Source: Aculops lycopersici
Taxonomy: Eukaryota; Arthropoda; Arachnida; Trombidiformes; Eriophyidae
Direction: 5' to 3'
Assembly (NCBI GenBank): GCA_015350385.1
Contig: WNKI01000002.1
Coordinates: 548,006 to 612,005 of the forward strand
DNA: 64,000 nt
How positions within the stretch are numbered: position 1 is the stretch's first letter; each line of letters starts with the position of its first letter. The notes under the pieces are model-generated. The model ran no database searches. It was given only the letters and a program-made list of their open reading frames with translations, and had not been told where the DNA came from. Shown here one piece after another: positions 52,106-60,826 of this stretch. Made by a program: the position numbers and the translations under genes.

Positions 52106-52519
52106 CTGTTGAATGGATGGATGTACAGTAATAAAAAGCGGAAATGGGCGCATAGTGACCTGCGTGAAAAGTGTCAGCTGCACCTGCGCCAAGAGTTTCA
52201 AACGGTTTCGATTTGGCACACTCAACTTGGAAGGGAAAATGTAACAGTATCGTTTTTATGAAAATCTATGTCCTCCTCCCCAAATAGTTGACTCTGCACA
52301 GTTTGAGCAAAGGTAAATGGAGTCAACAATACTTGACTTCAATGGCATCCAGGTGCCTTGTGTGAATGTGTAACAACTCTTCAACTGAGGTAACCTATAC
52401 AAAAGCGTGGATCTTCTAAGCGGAGGTAGTGTTTGATTTTGTATCATATTAAGTTTATGAGAATGATTTCTAAAAATCTCAGTACTTCACAGGTAGCCTT
52501 GATGCCCAGTCGTTCATCA
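52106..52519. other. Convergent intergenic region, RGK / 82-aa protein
   Basis: Holds the RGK poly(A) signal (52130-52135) and 3' UTR of the minus-strand gene. No other feature seen. Confidence 0.5.
52130..52135 (+). terminator. Poly(A) signal of the RGK gene
   Basis: AATAAA 25 nt after the stop. Confidence 0.6.
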
Positions 52520-52768
52520 TTAGTCTCTTGGTCCATCCCGTCGGATTAGAGCCCATCTCAGTCTCTGTCTGGCCTCTCGTCTCTTGCAATTTTCACACTC
52601 CGTTCTCGTGTATTCGGCAATTTTGGATAATGCTGAGGTTTTTGCCAGGTCTACAGCCTTGACCAGCATTTGAGTGTTGGCCATCTCAACGTTCTTCGCA
52701 AGCTCTAATGTTTTCCAGGTAACATAACATCCGGCAATCGTAGCGGCAAGTGTGAAGGTAAGAGGCAT
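52520..52768 (-). CDS. Small protein with N-terminal hydrophobic segment and amphipathic helix (82 aa)
   Basis: ATG at 52768; the frame opens further upstream but only through a (TA)n-encoded Ile/Tyr run. Residues 1-17 (MPLTFTLAATIAGCYV) are hydrophobic, a signal anchor or short membrane helix. Residues 20-55 form an amphipathic Lys/Glu/Ala helix, followed by a CENCKRREARQRLRW motif and a basic tail. The family is not recognised. The clean split into a hydrophobic N-terminus and charged helix argues for coding. A mitochondrial or ER location is possible but not shown. Confidence 0.45.
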   Translation of the reverse strand: MPLTFTLAATIAGCYVTWKTLELAKNVEMANTQMLVKAVDLAKTSALSKIAEYTRTECENCKRREARQRLRWALIRRDGPRD

Positions 52769-52832
52769 TCTTGTGTAACTTTTTATTAAGATATTCTCTC
52801 GTTGATTTGGTACAGTGTGAGTAAACGTGTAG

Positions 52833-52863
<31 letters not shown>

Positions 52864-53313
52864 CCTGGTCTCTTATATCTGAATGCAAAATGTAATGTAT
52901 GGATCAACAGGTTTACTCGTGTGTCGTGCAGAAAAGTGAAGACAACATGTTTCTTCTGATCGATTCGAACAGCGAGGAACCAGAGGAAACATGATATCCA
53001 CCAGAACGACGACATAACAATGAGTAGCACTGGATCACGCCAGTGGTGTTAATTTTATCCTTATAAATTTGGTGTTGAAATTTCATGGATGCCACCCCGA
53101 TACAGTGATTCGCATGTAGTGATTCGCATAATCCCTCACTAGAATAAACTGCTAGTAGAGGTTTGAGGGACTGAAAACGTCGAAGCTTTATGTCTTTGTT
53201 GCAACCGGGGATGTGTCGACGAATCAAGCTCGGCTCAACTTACCTGAATCCATAGGACCTACAGTTCAGATGCCGACCTTTCAAGTTATTTAGATTGAAA
53301 TAGATGCAATTTT
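52769..53313. other. Tandem intergenic region, POLD2 / 82-aa gene
   Basis: 545 bp with a (TA)13 run (52838-52863) 70-95 bp upstream of the 82-aa gene start. Otherwise nothing recognisable. Confidence 0.45.
52838..52863. repeat. (TA)13 dinucleotide run
   Basis: Perfect TA alternation close upstream of a minus-strand start codon, as also seen for SRP9. Confidence 0.9.
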
Positions 53314-53318
53314 TTATT
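53313..53318 (-). terminator. Poly(A) signal overlapping the POLD2 stop codon
   Basis: On the minus strand the last codon and stop read AAA TAA AAA; the AATAAA hexamer contains the TAA stop. Confidence 0.6.
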
Positions 53319-55221
53319 TTAAAACAACCAACTGAGATTCAAGGTTCTTCAAGTTGATTAAAACACATGAAAAAGTCTCACAAAACTTTGGAACAGTTAT
53401 CAGGAGTGTAGAATTCTTGCTTCCTACTTTCGGGAATTGTTCTGGATTGATATTGCTATTACGTTCATTGAAACTATTCATGCAAGCCGACGGTCCAAGT
53501 TTTGGAGTTCCCTGGGAAGCTAGTGGACGCTTCAATCCCGTGACTTGAGGAGATCTCGAAGTCACCAGTGGACTTCCTGTTGGTCTCATTCTAGCAGAAT
53601 TATCTGGTGCTTGTTGCTGCTCATCAGATGATTCAAAATCAATGGTACTGTAGACATAAGTATCAGTCTTGAACGACTCCTGGCAACCAACGATGTAAAT
53701 TTCAGGTATGTAATCAATTACAAATGGATCCTCATCGTCGTAAGGTGCACTATACAGATTGTCCGGTGCACTTGGTGCCAAGTTGCCCCATTTGAGGTGG
53801 CACTTCATTATCTCTATTGGATCCTTTAGGTCGCTAAACTTGGTTATAATATCCACATTCTGTCCAGATGTTGCCAAGACCTCGACCTTATTGTCATAGA
53901 CTGCCCGAAATGGATTGGTGGTGCAGTTGAAGGTGGAAAACATGCAAGATTTGGGAAACATGCATGGATGGAAGGGTTGCTGGGGTAGCATATGCGAGGA
54001 TGGATCGAGAGGTCCAGGCATTACGTCAACGTTTATAGTCTTTGAAAGTTGAGCAAAGAAGTCGTCCATATGCTTGACTGCTTGAACGGATTCGGCGTAT
54101 TGTTTCACTTGACGAGATTTCTTCATCTTGACCGCGAGATCTTCCCCTTGAGCTACCCGCTTCAGCTCCTCGTCCATCTCAAGACGATCCTCTGACAAGT
54201 TGTCGCCAACTACTAAAATCCTACCGATGCGGGAACATCGATCGTCATCCGCATACTCGGCACCTCCCCACGTGAAGTTGATCAGATTTTGCAAAGCCTT
54301 AGTGAGGTCGCTACTCTTAGACATATCCTGTCGGAAGCCAAGACTCGATACAACAAGTAGGTAAACTGGTTGCACTGTACCCAAGGGTCGCTCGATGGCT
54401 TGTGTCATGATTTCATTGTCATCATCGTATAGTAAATACTTACTAGGCTCAGCATAGTAAACATCTTGCACGAAAAATTGACTGCCATTATCGACGGGGA
54501 ACCCTAACAAGGCTACAACAATACCTGTCACGAATTGCTTCGGATCGATATTGCCTAAAAGAGATATGGTTTCGTCGATATCTTCCAAAACCAACTTATC
54601 GTCTTGACTAGTGTAGTGGCCCAAATATCTATCGCATTTTACGTGAAAATCTCCTCTGCTCAATTCATCCACAACATTTGGTTGCAGTTTCATTCGCTTG
54701 AAAATGGTTCCAATAATGATGCAACGATTCTTCAGATTACTTGGCACTTGCAATATCGGCGACTCAATCGGTGGCTCACCTGGAGACTCGATGGGACTTC
54801 TCAGAGTTGTAGGATCCTCCTTTTGAGTTGATGTCTTTGGGAATGGACTATCCTGTTTGTAACTCTCTGAGCTTCTTCTCAGTCTTTTAGAAAACTTGAA
54901 ATTGCCTTGCACCTCTTGGTTCGGTTCATTTGCTGCAAAGTCGGGTGGCGAGCAGTTCGGTGATGGTGACAAGGCTAACAACTCATCGTCTTGATCTCCA
55001 TATTCTGAAGTCGTTATCTCAGCCAGCTGAGAGAGACTGTAGATTGGAATATTAGGATCACATTTGTTGTGGCAATGAAATTCTAAGTAGGGCCTCGTCC
55101 TCACTAACCGCGTTTGGTAATATTGGTTGTATTGCTTCGAAAAGTCACACTCCAATAGGAAACGAGCATTCTCGGCCTGGTAATTGCACTGAGTTCTTTT
55201 GAGTTTAACCTCCTGAGTCAT
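53314..55221 (-). CDS. POLD2: DNA polymerase delta subunit 2 (p50/B-subunit)
   Basis: 635 aa starting at ATG 55221; human is 469. It is the scaffold subunit linking the Pol delta catalytic subunit to POLD3 and has an OB fold plus an inactive calcineurin-like phosphoesterase fold. DFSKQYNQYYQTRLVRTRP (about 27-45) matches the N-terminal family motif. CIIIGTIFKRMKLQP (about 167-181), DDKLVLEDIDETI and VTGIVVALLG define the OB region. VDVMPGPLDPSSHMLPQQP (about 398-416), HPCMFPKS, TNPFRA and LATSGQNVDII are the most conserved block. The extra length comes from a Ser/Pro/Glu-rich insert (about 75-163) between the N-terminal helix and OB fold, and a second at about 545-598 before the final LLITVPKFCETFSCVLINL. 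Both lie in loops, so function is probably kept. The stop is 229 bp-adjacent to SPTLC1 on the same strand. Confidence 0.95.
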   Translation of the reverse strand: MTQEVKLKRTQCNYQAENARFLLECDFSKQYNQYYQTRLVRTRPYLEFHCHNKCDPNIPIYSLSQLAEITTSEYGDQDDELLALSPSPNCSPPDFAANEPNQEVQGNFKFSKRLRRSSESYKQDSPFPKTSTQKEDPTTLRSPIESPGEPPIESPILQVPSNLKNRCIIIGTIFKRMKLQPNVVDELSRGDFHVKCDRYLGHYTSQDDKLVLEDIDETISLLGNIDPKQFVTGIVVALLGFPVDNGSQFFVQDVYYAEPSKYLLYDDDNEIMTQAIERPLGTVQPVYLLVVSSLGFRQDMSKSSDLTKALQNLINFTWGGAEYADDDRCSRIGRILVVGDNLSEDRLEMDEELKRVAQGEDLAVKMKKSRQVKQYAESVQAVKHMDDFFAQLSKTINVDVMPGPLDPSSHMLPQQPFHPCMFPKSCMFSTFNCTTNPFRAVYDNKVEVLATSGQNVDIITKFSDLKDPIEIMKCHLKWGNLAPSAPDNLYSAPYDDEDPFVIDYIPEIYIVGCQESFKTDTYVYSTIDFESSDEQQQAPDNSARMRPTGSPLVTSRSPQVTGLKRPLASQGTPKLGPSACMNSFNERNSNINPEQFPKVGSKNSTLLITVPKFCETFSCVLINLKNLESQLVVLK

Positions 55222-55450
55222 GGGTGTGATTTATCCTATGAAAATTCATTTGATAAAATAGAGTAAATTGATAAGGAAATAGAAATGTATCCATCGAAAG
55301 TGTAAACAGACGCACGTGTTCGCGCGCGACTTCAGAAGTTATACGATGTAATATGCACGCAAATCTTGGAATCTCTATAACAATCATTGCCGATATAAAA
55401 ACCTAAACTATTAGATCATATTTACCTATTGCAACAATTCGACACATTTA
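55222..55450. promoter_or_regulatory. Tandem intergenic region, SPTLC1 / POLD2
   Basis: 229 bp between the SPTLC1 stop and the POLD2 start, both on the minus strand. It must contain the POLD2 promoter; a GC-richer patch lies at 55310-55330 (CACGTGTTCGCGCGCG), with an E-box CACGTG. Confidence 0.45.
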
Positions 55451-55452
55451 TT
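55447..55452 (-). terminator. Poly(A) signal overlapping the SPTLC1 stop codon
   Basis: Minus-strand TAATAAA, identical in layout to PI3K-C2 and eIF3J. Confidence 0.6.
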
Positions 55453-56728
55453 ACTTGTATCTCTGACAACAAAGTTCTATTGCCGTTATAACCCTATCGA
55501 TATCAACCCGTTCAAGAGAACCACCGACAACCAATCGAAGTGCCGGCTTGGGTCTGGTCATCTCCTCGTCCTCGAGGTAGTGAACTAAGGAAATTGCAAT
55601 CTGCTCCTCCTTCAGCAGAGTATCATGGATTTTTTGCAAGAAAGACTTTTGCTCCTGGAAAGATTTGTCCTCAGTCTGAACATTCAATATCTTGATTGGA
55701 GACAAAGGATACGAGGTATCATGTAGGAAGTTTAGCGTTTTGAGGGATTCGTGAGCATACTGGTACAAATCTTGTGCTTGCTTGATTAGATTCGGGTATT
55801 CACAAATCATTCGCAAAGATTCCAGGGCAACTCGAGCTTGAAAAGGGGGTAGGGAGGCGGAGAAGCAGTAACCGGTTCCAGCTAATCGTTGATGGTCTAT
55901 GATGTAAGTGGAACCGGCGCAAAATCCTCCATAGGCGCAGGTGGCAAACTCTAGCGAGGCCATCATGAGATCTACATCGTGGATATTGACCTTGAGGTGT
56001 TCGGTTATTCCCTTGCCAGTTTCACCTAGTGTTCCAAATGAATGCGATTCATCTATGAAAAGTCTAATCTTATGCTGCCTCTTCAATCTAACAATCTCTA
56101 CAAGTGGGCATAAGTCACCGCTCTTGGCATAGACACTCTCAACTATTATAAAACTTCTAACCTTATTTGGTTTGCCAAATTTCTTTCGCTGCTCCTCCTC
56201 CACTTGCTCAATGAGTTCCTCTAAATGCTTTGTATCATTGTGTCTAAATTTGAGTACCTTTGATCTGGAGGCCACAATTCCCTGTTGGATGGCAAAATTG
56301 CACAACTCGTCGACATAGACATAATCCGAGGCCTTTGCATAGGCGGGTATAGCTGATGCAATGGTGGAGAAGCCATAGGAATAGAGGACGGCCTCTTGAA
56401 CTTGCAAAAAGCTTGCCAACTCCTCCTCGAGCTTCAAATGCACATCCATGGTTCCGTAGAATCCTCGTGGTCCACATGATCCGCAGCCATACTTGTGGGT
56501 GGCCTCCAAGGCGGCAGCCTCCAGTCTTGGATCATCAGCTAAACCTAGGTAATTGTGTGTTGCCAAATTGAGGCACTTAACTCCATTTACAGTTATGTGT
56601 TTACCAGCCCTCGAGCTAACCACCGGTGGATTGATTAGGTGCGCGAATTTGTCAACCTCAATCTCTGGCACCAGCGGCTCCGGTTGCCACTGGTTTAAAA
56701 TCTCGTCCTCTGAGTTCAACTTTGTCAT
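55451..56728 (-). CDS. SPTLC1: Serine palmitoyltransferase subunit 1 (LCB1)
   Basis: 425 aa from ATG 56728; human is 473. SPTLC1 pairs with SPTLC2/3 in the ER to condense serine and palmitoyl-CoA, the first step of sphingolipid synthesis. QWQPEPLVP (14-22), NYLGLADDPR, YGCGSCGPRGFYGT (80-93, with Cys85 matching human Cys133) and VLYSYGFSTIASAIPAY are diagnostic. RLFIDESHSFG and GTGYCFSASLPPF follow. As in other LCB1 subunits, the PLP-binding lysine is missing (ATCAYGGFCAG). The annotated start lacks the N-terminal transmembrane helix, about 48 residues in human SPTLC1. Upstream is a possible branch point and acceptor (TACTAAT ... CTAG, near 56749-56766) that would keep frame, so a missed first exon is possible. 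Confidence 0.95.
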   Translation of the reverse strand: MTKLNSEDEILNQWQPEPLVPEIEVDKFAHLINPPVVSSRAGKHITVNGVKCLNLATHNYLGLADDPRLEAAALEATHKYGCGSCGPRGFYGTMDVHLKLEEELASFLQVQEAVLYSYGFSTIASAIPAYAKASDYVYVDELCNFAIQQGIVASRSKVLKFRHNDTKHLEELIEQVEEEQRKKFGKPNKVRSFIIVESVYAKSGDLCPLVEIVRLKRQHKIRLFIDESHSFGTLGETGKGITEHLKVNIHDVDLMMASLEFATCAYGGFCAGSTYIIDHQRLAGTGYCFSASLPPFQARVALESLRMICEYPNLIKQAQDLYQYAHESLKTLNFLHDTSYPLSPIKILNVQTEDKSFQEQKSFLQKIHDTLLKEEQIAISLVHYLEDEEMTRPKPALRLVVGGSLERVDIDRVITAIELCCQRYK

Positions 56729-59302
56729 ATTTGTTGTTAAGGTGAGACCAACTAGATTGAATCAATTAGTAAAATTCGATAATATAGCCAAATTTAGTCA
56801 ATAATGTGAATTAATCAATTTTTCTTTGCACCTCGTACCGAATCGTCGGTTGAGCGGTAGAAATGATTGGAGAAAAAGCGCACGCCTTTTCTCGACGACG
56901 ACGACCGCCCGTGTCCGTGTCATCATATACGAGGACAATTGAAGAAATCGATACTGATCTAGATAGACTCAGCATAAGAATCGCTCCATTGTCAACAGCC
57001 TGTCTGTTACAAATGAACTTAGCGCTTGGGGTTATCGGCTAGAATCTACAGCGTCGCAATTTTCTCTTCAACAACTGGCAAGCTAACGACTAGGAAGTGG
57101 TATGAGCAAACGAGTAGATCAACAGGTGAAGCTCGCATGACAACACAACTAACAATGGCAGCCACTTGTGAATGTTTGCAAGCAAACGTATAAATGTGTA
57201 ATGCCAATTGATGGCCCCTTGAAACTTGGGACAAAATAACCAAGCTCCAGTTGATATAAATGCAATTCAACCAAAGATTAGGCTAGGCATTTTTTGTTTA
57301 TGCTCTGGACTTACCGGCGACTTCAAGGTTTCGCCTCGCAACGTTCAACATTGCCAGAGAGCTTGTCAGCTCAAATTTTAGAAACAAGAATGAAAGAGAT
57401 CACTTGCCGAAATTTTAAATTTCGCGTGTCATCTACAAGTCGAGTATTTGAGTTTATGAAGTAGTTTGGGATTTTAGAACAAGCTTCTCAATGGCAAGAC
57501 TGGAGGCCGTTACTAAGAATACGATTGCTCGAGATTACAATGGTGAACTCGGAAAGAAACTCTCACTACTTGAGTTTGGATGCTAACTACAGTTTGCCGA
57601 GTCGTACAACTCAAGTCTTGTCTTTGTGACGCGCACTCATACCACAACCAGAGACGAGTTTGTGTAGTTGTGAGTCGTAAAGGCAACCGATTGAAGCTGC
57701 CTGCTAAGCTAGCAGCGGCAAGATCGATACGTCGTATCGCAATAAAACCTTTCGTCGTCGTCGCTTTCATAAGTTTCGACTTGACATTGGGTCTGACGAT
57801 ACTTGAGAGCCAGCGCCGTTGCTTTGGGTTTTTAGCAAAATGTGTGCTTGCCAAGCCAGTCGCGGCAGCAAGAGAGCCTGTCATCTCTCTCTCTCCCTTT
57901 CTCTTGTCTTCATACCCCAGTCTCGTAAGCATTAACTGCCAGCGCCACTGCCGCCAAGCTCCAATAACTTTGTGGTACAGGCGCCACAATTGAGTTACGC
58001 CGTCTTCTTACAGTCAAGCGTGTTAGCTATATGTCTAGTTAGCAACCACCTTGTGCACCACCGAGCCAATTTGGCGCCACCATCGCCGCTCCGACCGCTG
58101 CCGGCTCAACGGTAACCAACCAAACAACCGATTGACTACTTCAAGGAGGATTCAACTTTTGCGAGGAGCCCACAAGGCAACACTAACTAAACAGGACAGT
58201 GAGCAAAACCGACCAACCAAAACCCATTCAAACTTTGAAGTTGTTTCTTTTCCAAGACTCGCGCTGCTATAATCTTTTCGCTGCTCGCCAATCGCTTTCC
58301 TTTGGTATTGTAGTCTTTGTTGTTGTTGCAGTTGTTGTCTTAACTTGTTATTGTCGTGGTAACTCGGTGACTTGGAAAATTGTATTGGCTTTTCGTTGCA
58401 TGGCTTTGGTCTTTGTATTCTAGTGGCACTTTCAGTGAATAGTGAGAAGGAAAATCTGTATTAGTGTGACAAGAAGTAGAGTAACAAGAGATAGAGAGAG
58501 AGAGAGAGAGACTCCACGACCAGAAAGTACCAAAGCCAATTGAGACCAACGCTTACACTTCAGTCCAATGCCACCACTAACTACAAGCACTACGACGAGG
58601 ACTTAGTTCTAGGATCAGAACAACGAAGACCAAGTCCTCGTCAAGCAGTGAGTTTGCGACAACAAGTGGTTGGAGTGCCCGACTTTTGTCAGCGGTCTTG
58701 CCGATGATTTTGTTGTTGTTCATAAGGATTTATTCTTCAGTTGTTCAATCGATTCGATACTCCATGAGGCCAAGTTAGAGTCAGTGAGAGCAACGAATGG
58801 CTGGCAACCTGATGAGTGATCTAATATGTGAGTAGCTCGTTTACCTAAGTTTTCACTGACAGAGTAACTAGCTGACAGGTGAGAAATTTTGAGAAGAGGG
58901 TTAGACGAAGAGTTGATATATAAAGAGGAAGTATCGAGTTAGCGAGAGAGCTTAGCAACATGCACAACTCACTATTGTAACGATAAGACGTCCTCGCTAG
59001 ATCTATTAACAATTTGCTTTTTCGTGTCAAAATAAAACTGTGATTGATAGAACTACATACGATCAGCAAGCACCTTCATTCAGGATATTGCACAAGTTAG
59101 AAAAGTTTATAAATTTATCTTTATTGGCGCGCCTATCAGGCCATCAAATCAGTGAAATTCATCAGATCTCAAAGTCACATGATCACAAATCGATTGCTAT
59201 CGGTATCTGTGGACCATGAAACATATTGCAAACAAATAAGCACTCTGTTTTATTTTTCTCATAATCAAGATACAAATTATGACCCAATAAGCTGATTCAA
59301 AA
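56729..59302. other. Divergent intergenic region, SPTLC1 / AGPAT
   Basis: 2.6 kb. No coding exon recognised. Near 58797 an ATG opens a 12-codon frame that runs into a donor-like ATAT|GTGAGT, which could mark a small first exon, but no partner was found. A short AG run lies at about 58494-58510. Confidence 0.4.
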
Positions 59303-60826
59303 ATGACCTTACCAATGAAATCTACTTCGAAGATTCGAAGGAAATGCGGCGAGTTGCTTGTATTCTCAACCGTTATTAGCTTTCTGTTTGTAGGTTTCAT
59401 CATAAACATCTTGCAGGTACTCGTATTAATCTCGTTTCACCTGAGCCACAATTGGAAATGGCGCGCGTGGCACAAAAGGGTCAACGGCTACCTGTTGCAC
59501 GCGCTCATGTCACCGCCCATCTTCTTGCTTTACTATTGGAACAATTTTCAACTGCGCGCTTATCTAGAGGACATGAAATTAATTGAGGAGACAAAGAAGG
59601 ATCTATTGGCTATATTAATACCAAACCATTCTTATGAAGTTGACTACATGATTTGCTTCGTAATGTCCGATCAATTGGGCAAAATGGGAAACTACAAATC
59701 GTTCTCAAAGGCCGAGCTCAAGTGGCTACCTGTTGTGGGTTGGGCATTATGGATGTCCGATATAATATTCGTGCGACGAGATTGGAGCAAGGATTCAGAG
59801 AGTCTCGAGTTTCAGCTAAACAAACTCTTTGATTATGAGCAAATTCTATTGGGCATCTTTGCCGAGGGAACGAGATGGACGCCGGAGAAGCACAAGTTGT
59901 CGGTGGAGTTTGCCAAATCGCGAGGTTTAGAACCACTAGAGCACCACCTGATGCCCAGACCACGCGGCTTCAATTACACTATTCGTCACTTGTGGCGCGA
60001 AATCATATTGAACAAACGAAAGGATGAAAAGTTGTTTAGATTATTGAATTTGCAAATAATTTTGCCCGAAAAGTTGGATTACAATGATTTCATTCAAGGC
60101 AACCACATGGTGGCCGACGTGTATGTTGAAGAGGTCGAGCTAACCAAGGAGCACCGAGCAGAGGTTCTCGCCTCGAGGAATGAAAACGATTGTCCCAAAT
60201 TGACTCAATTATTACGTGATATTTATAAGAGAAAAGATGAACTTGTTAACGAGTATCAGGCGAATGGTAAAAAGTTCAAGCCTCGAGCTCACGGACGCGC
60301 CGGTTACTTTCCCTATGCAAAGGGTAAAATGAGCATTCTAATTTGGTCCGCCGGTATGCTGTTCACTTATTCCACTCTAATCTACTTGGCCACCTCCACT
60401 GTTTGCGCTCACTCGATAACCTTTTGGTCCACTCTCATTGGTTTCATCTCGAGCTGCTGGTACATGTTTGGTCGCATTGAACGCGAGAGTCGAATCATGT
60501 CTGAGAGAACCTCCACCGTTGCAACAATAGAGACGACAACAACAACAACAACAACAACACCATCCATATCGACAACAGAAAAAGCGGCGCCGGCTGGCGA
60601 GGAATCAACAAGTGCCAAGGGGTCGAATTTATTAATATCCGAGGCAAACAACCATGACAACAACCAAGACCACGAGCCAGACGGGTGCAAGTCGACGGTA
60701 GCAGCTAGTGGCGATGGTGTCGATGGTGGTAGTGGAGAGATTGGTGATAGAGTTGAGGGAAAACTCTCGACGACAGCTGCTGGCGTCCCTATTCGTGGCG
60801 ATGCCACCCGAAACTTGGCCGCCTAG
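59303..60826 (+). CDS. 1-acyl-sn-glycerol-3-phosphate acyltransferase, AGPAT3/4-type
   Basis: 507 aa; vertebrate AGPAT3/4 are about 376-378. The enzyme acylates lysophosphatidic acid to phosphatidic acid in the ER. The catalytic H-X4-D box is NHSYEVD (108-114), the second block FVRRDW and the third EGTRW (188-192, with Thr190 and Arg191). PRPRGFNYTIRHL matches the fourth AGPAT block P-R-T-K-G-F of this subgroup. Membrane segments lie at about 18-45 and 60-80 and near 345-395, as in the AGPAT3/4/5 subgroup. A stop codon lies just upstream in frame, so ATG 59303 (or Met5) is the start. Residues 400-507 are a Ser/Thr/Gly-rich tail with a poly-Thr run, not part of the enzyme. Choice between AGPAT3 and AGPAT4 is not possible. 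Confidence 0.92.
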   Translation: MTLPMKSTSKIRRKCGELLVFSTVISFLFVGFIINILQVLVLISFHLSHNWKWRAWHKRVNGYLLHALMSPPIFLLYYWNNFQLRAYLEDMKLIEETKKDLLAILIPNHSYEVDYMICFVMSDQLGKMGNYKSFSKAELKWLPVVGWALWMSDIIFVRRDWSKDSESLEFQLNKLFDYEQILLGIFAEGTRWTPEKHKLSVEFAKSRGLEPLEHHLMPRPRGFNYTIRHLWREIILNKRKDEKLFRLLNLQIILPEKLDYNDFIQGNHMVADVYVEEVELTKEHRAEVLASRNENDCPKLTQLLRDIYKRKDELVNEYQANGKKFKPRAHGRAGYFPYAKGKMSILIWSAGMLFTYSTLIYLATSTVCAHSITFWSTLIGFISSCWYMFGRIERESRIMSERTSTVATIETTTTTTTTTPSISTTEKAAPAGEESTSAKGSNLLISEANNHDNNQDHEPDGCKSTVAASGDGVDGGSGEIGDRVEGKLSTTAAGVPIRGDATRNLAA

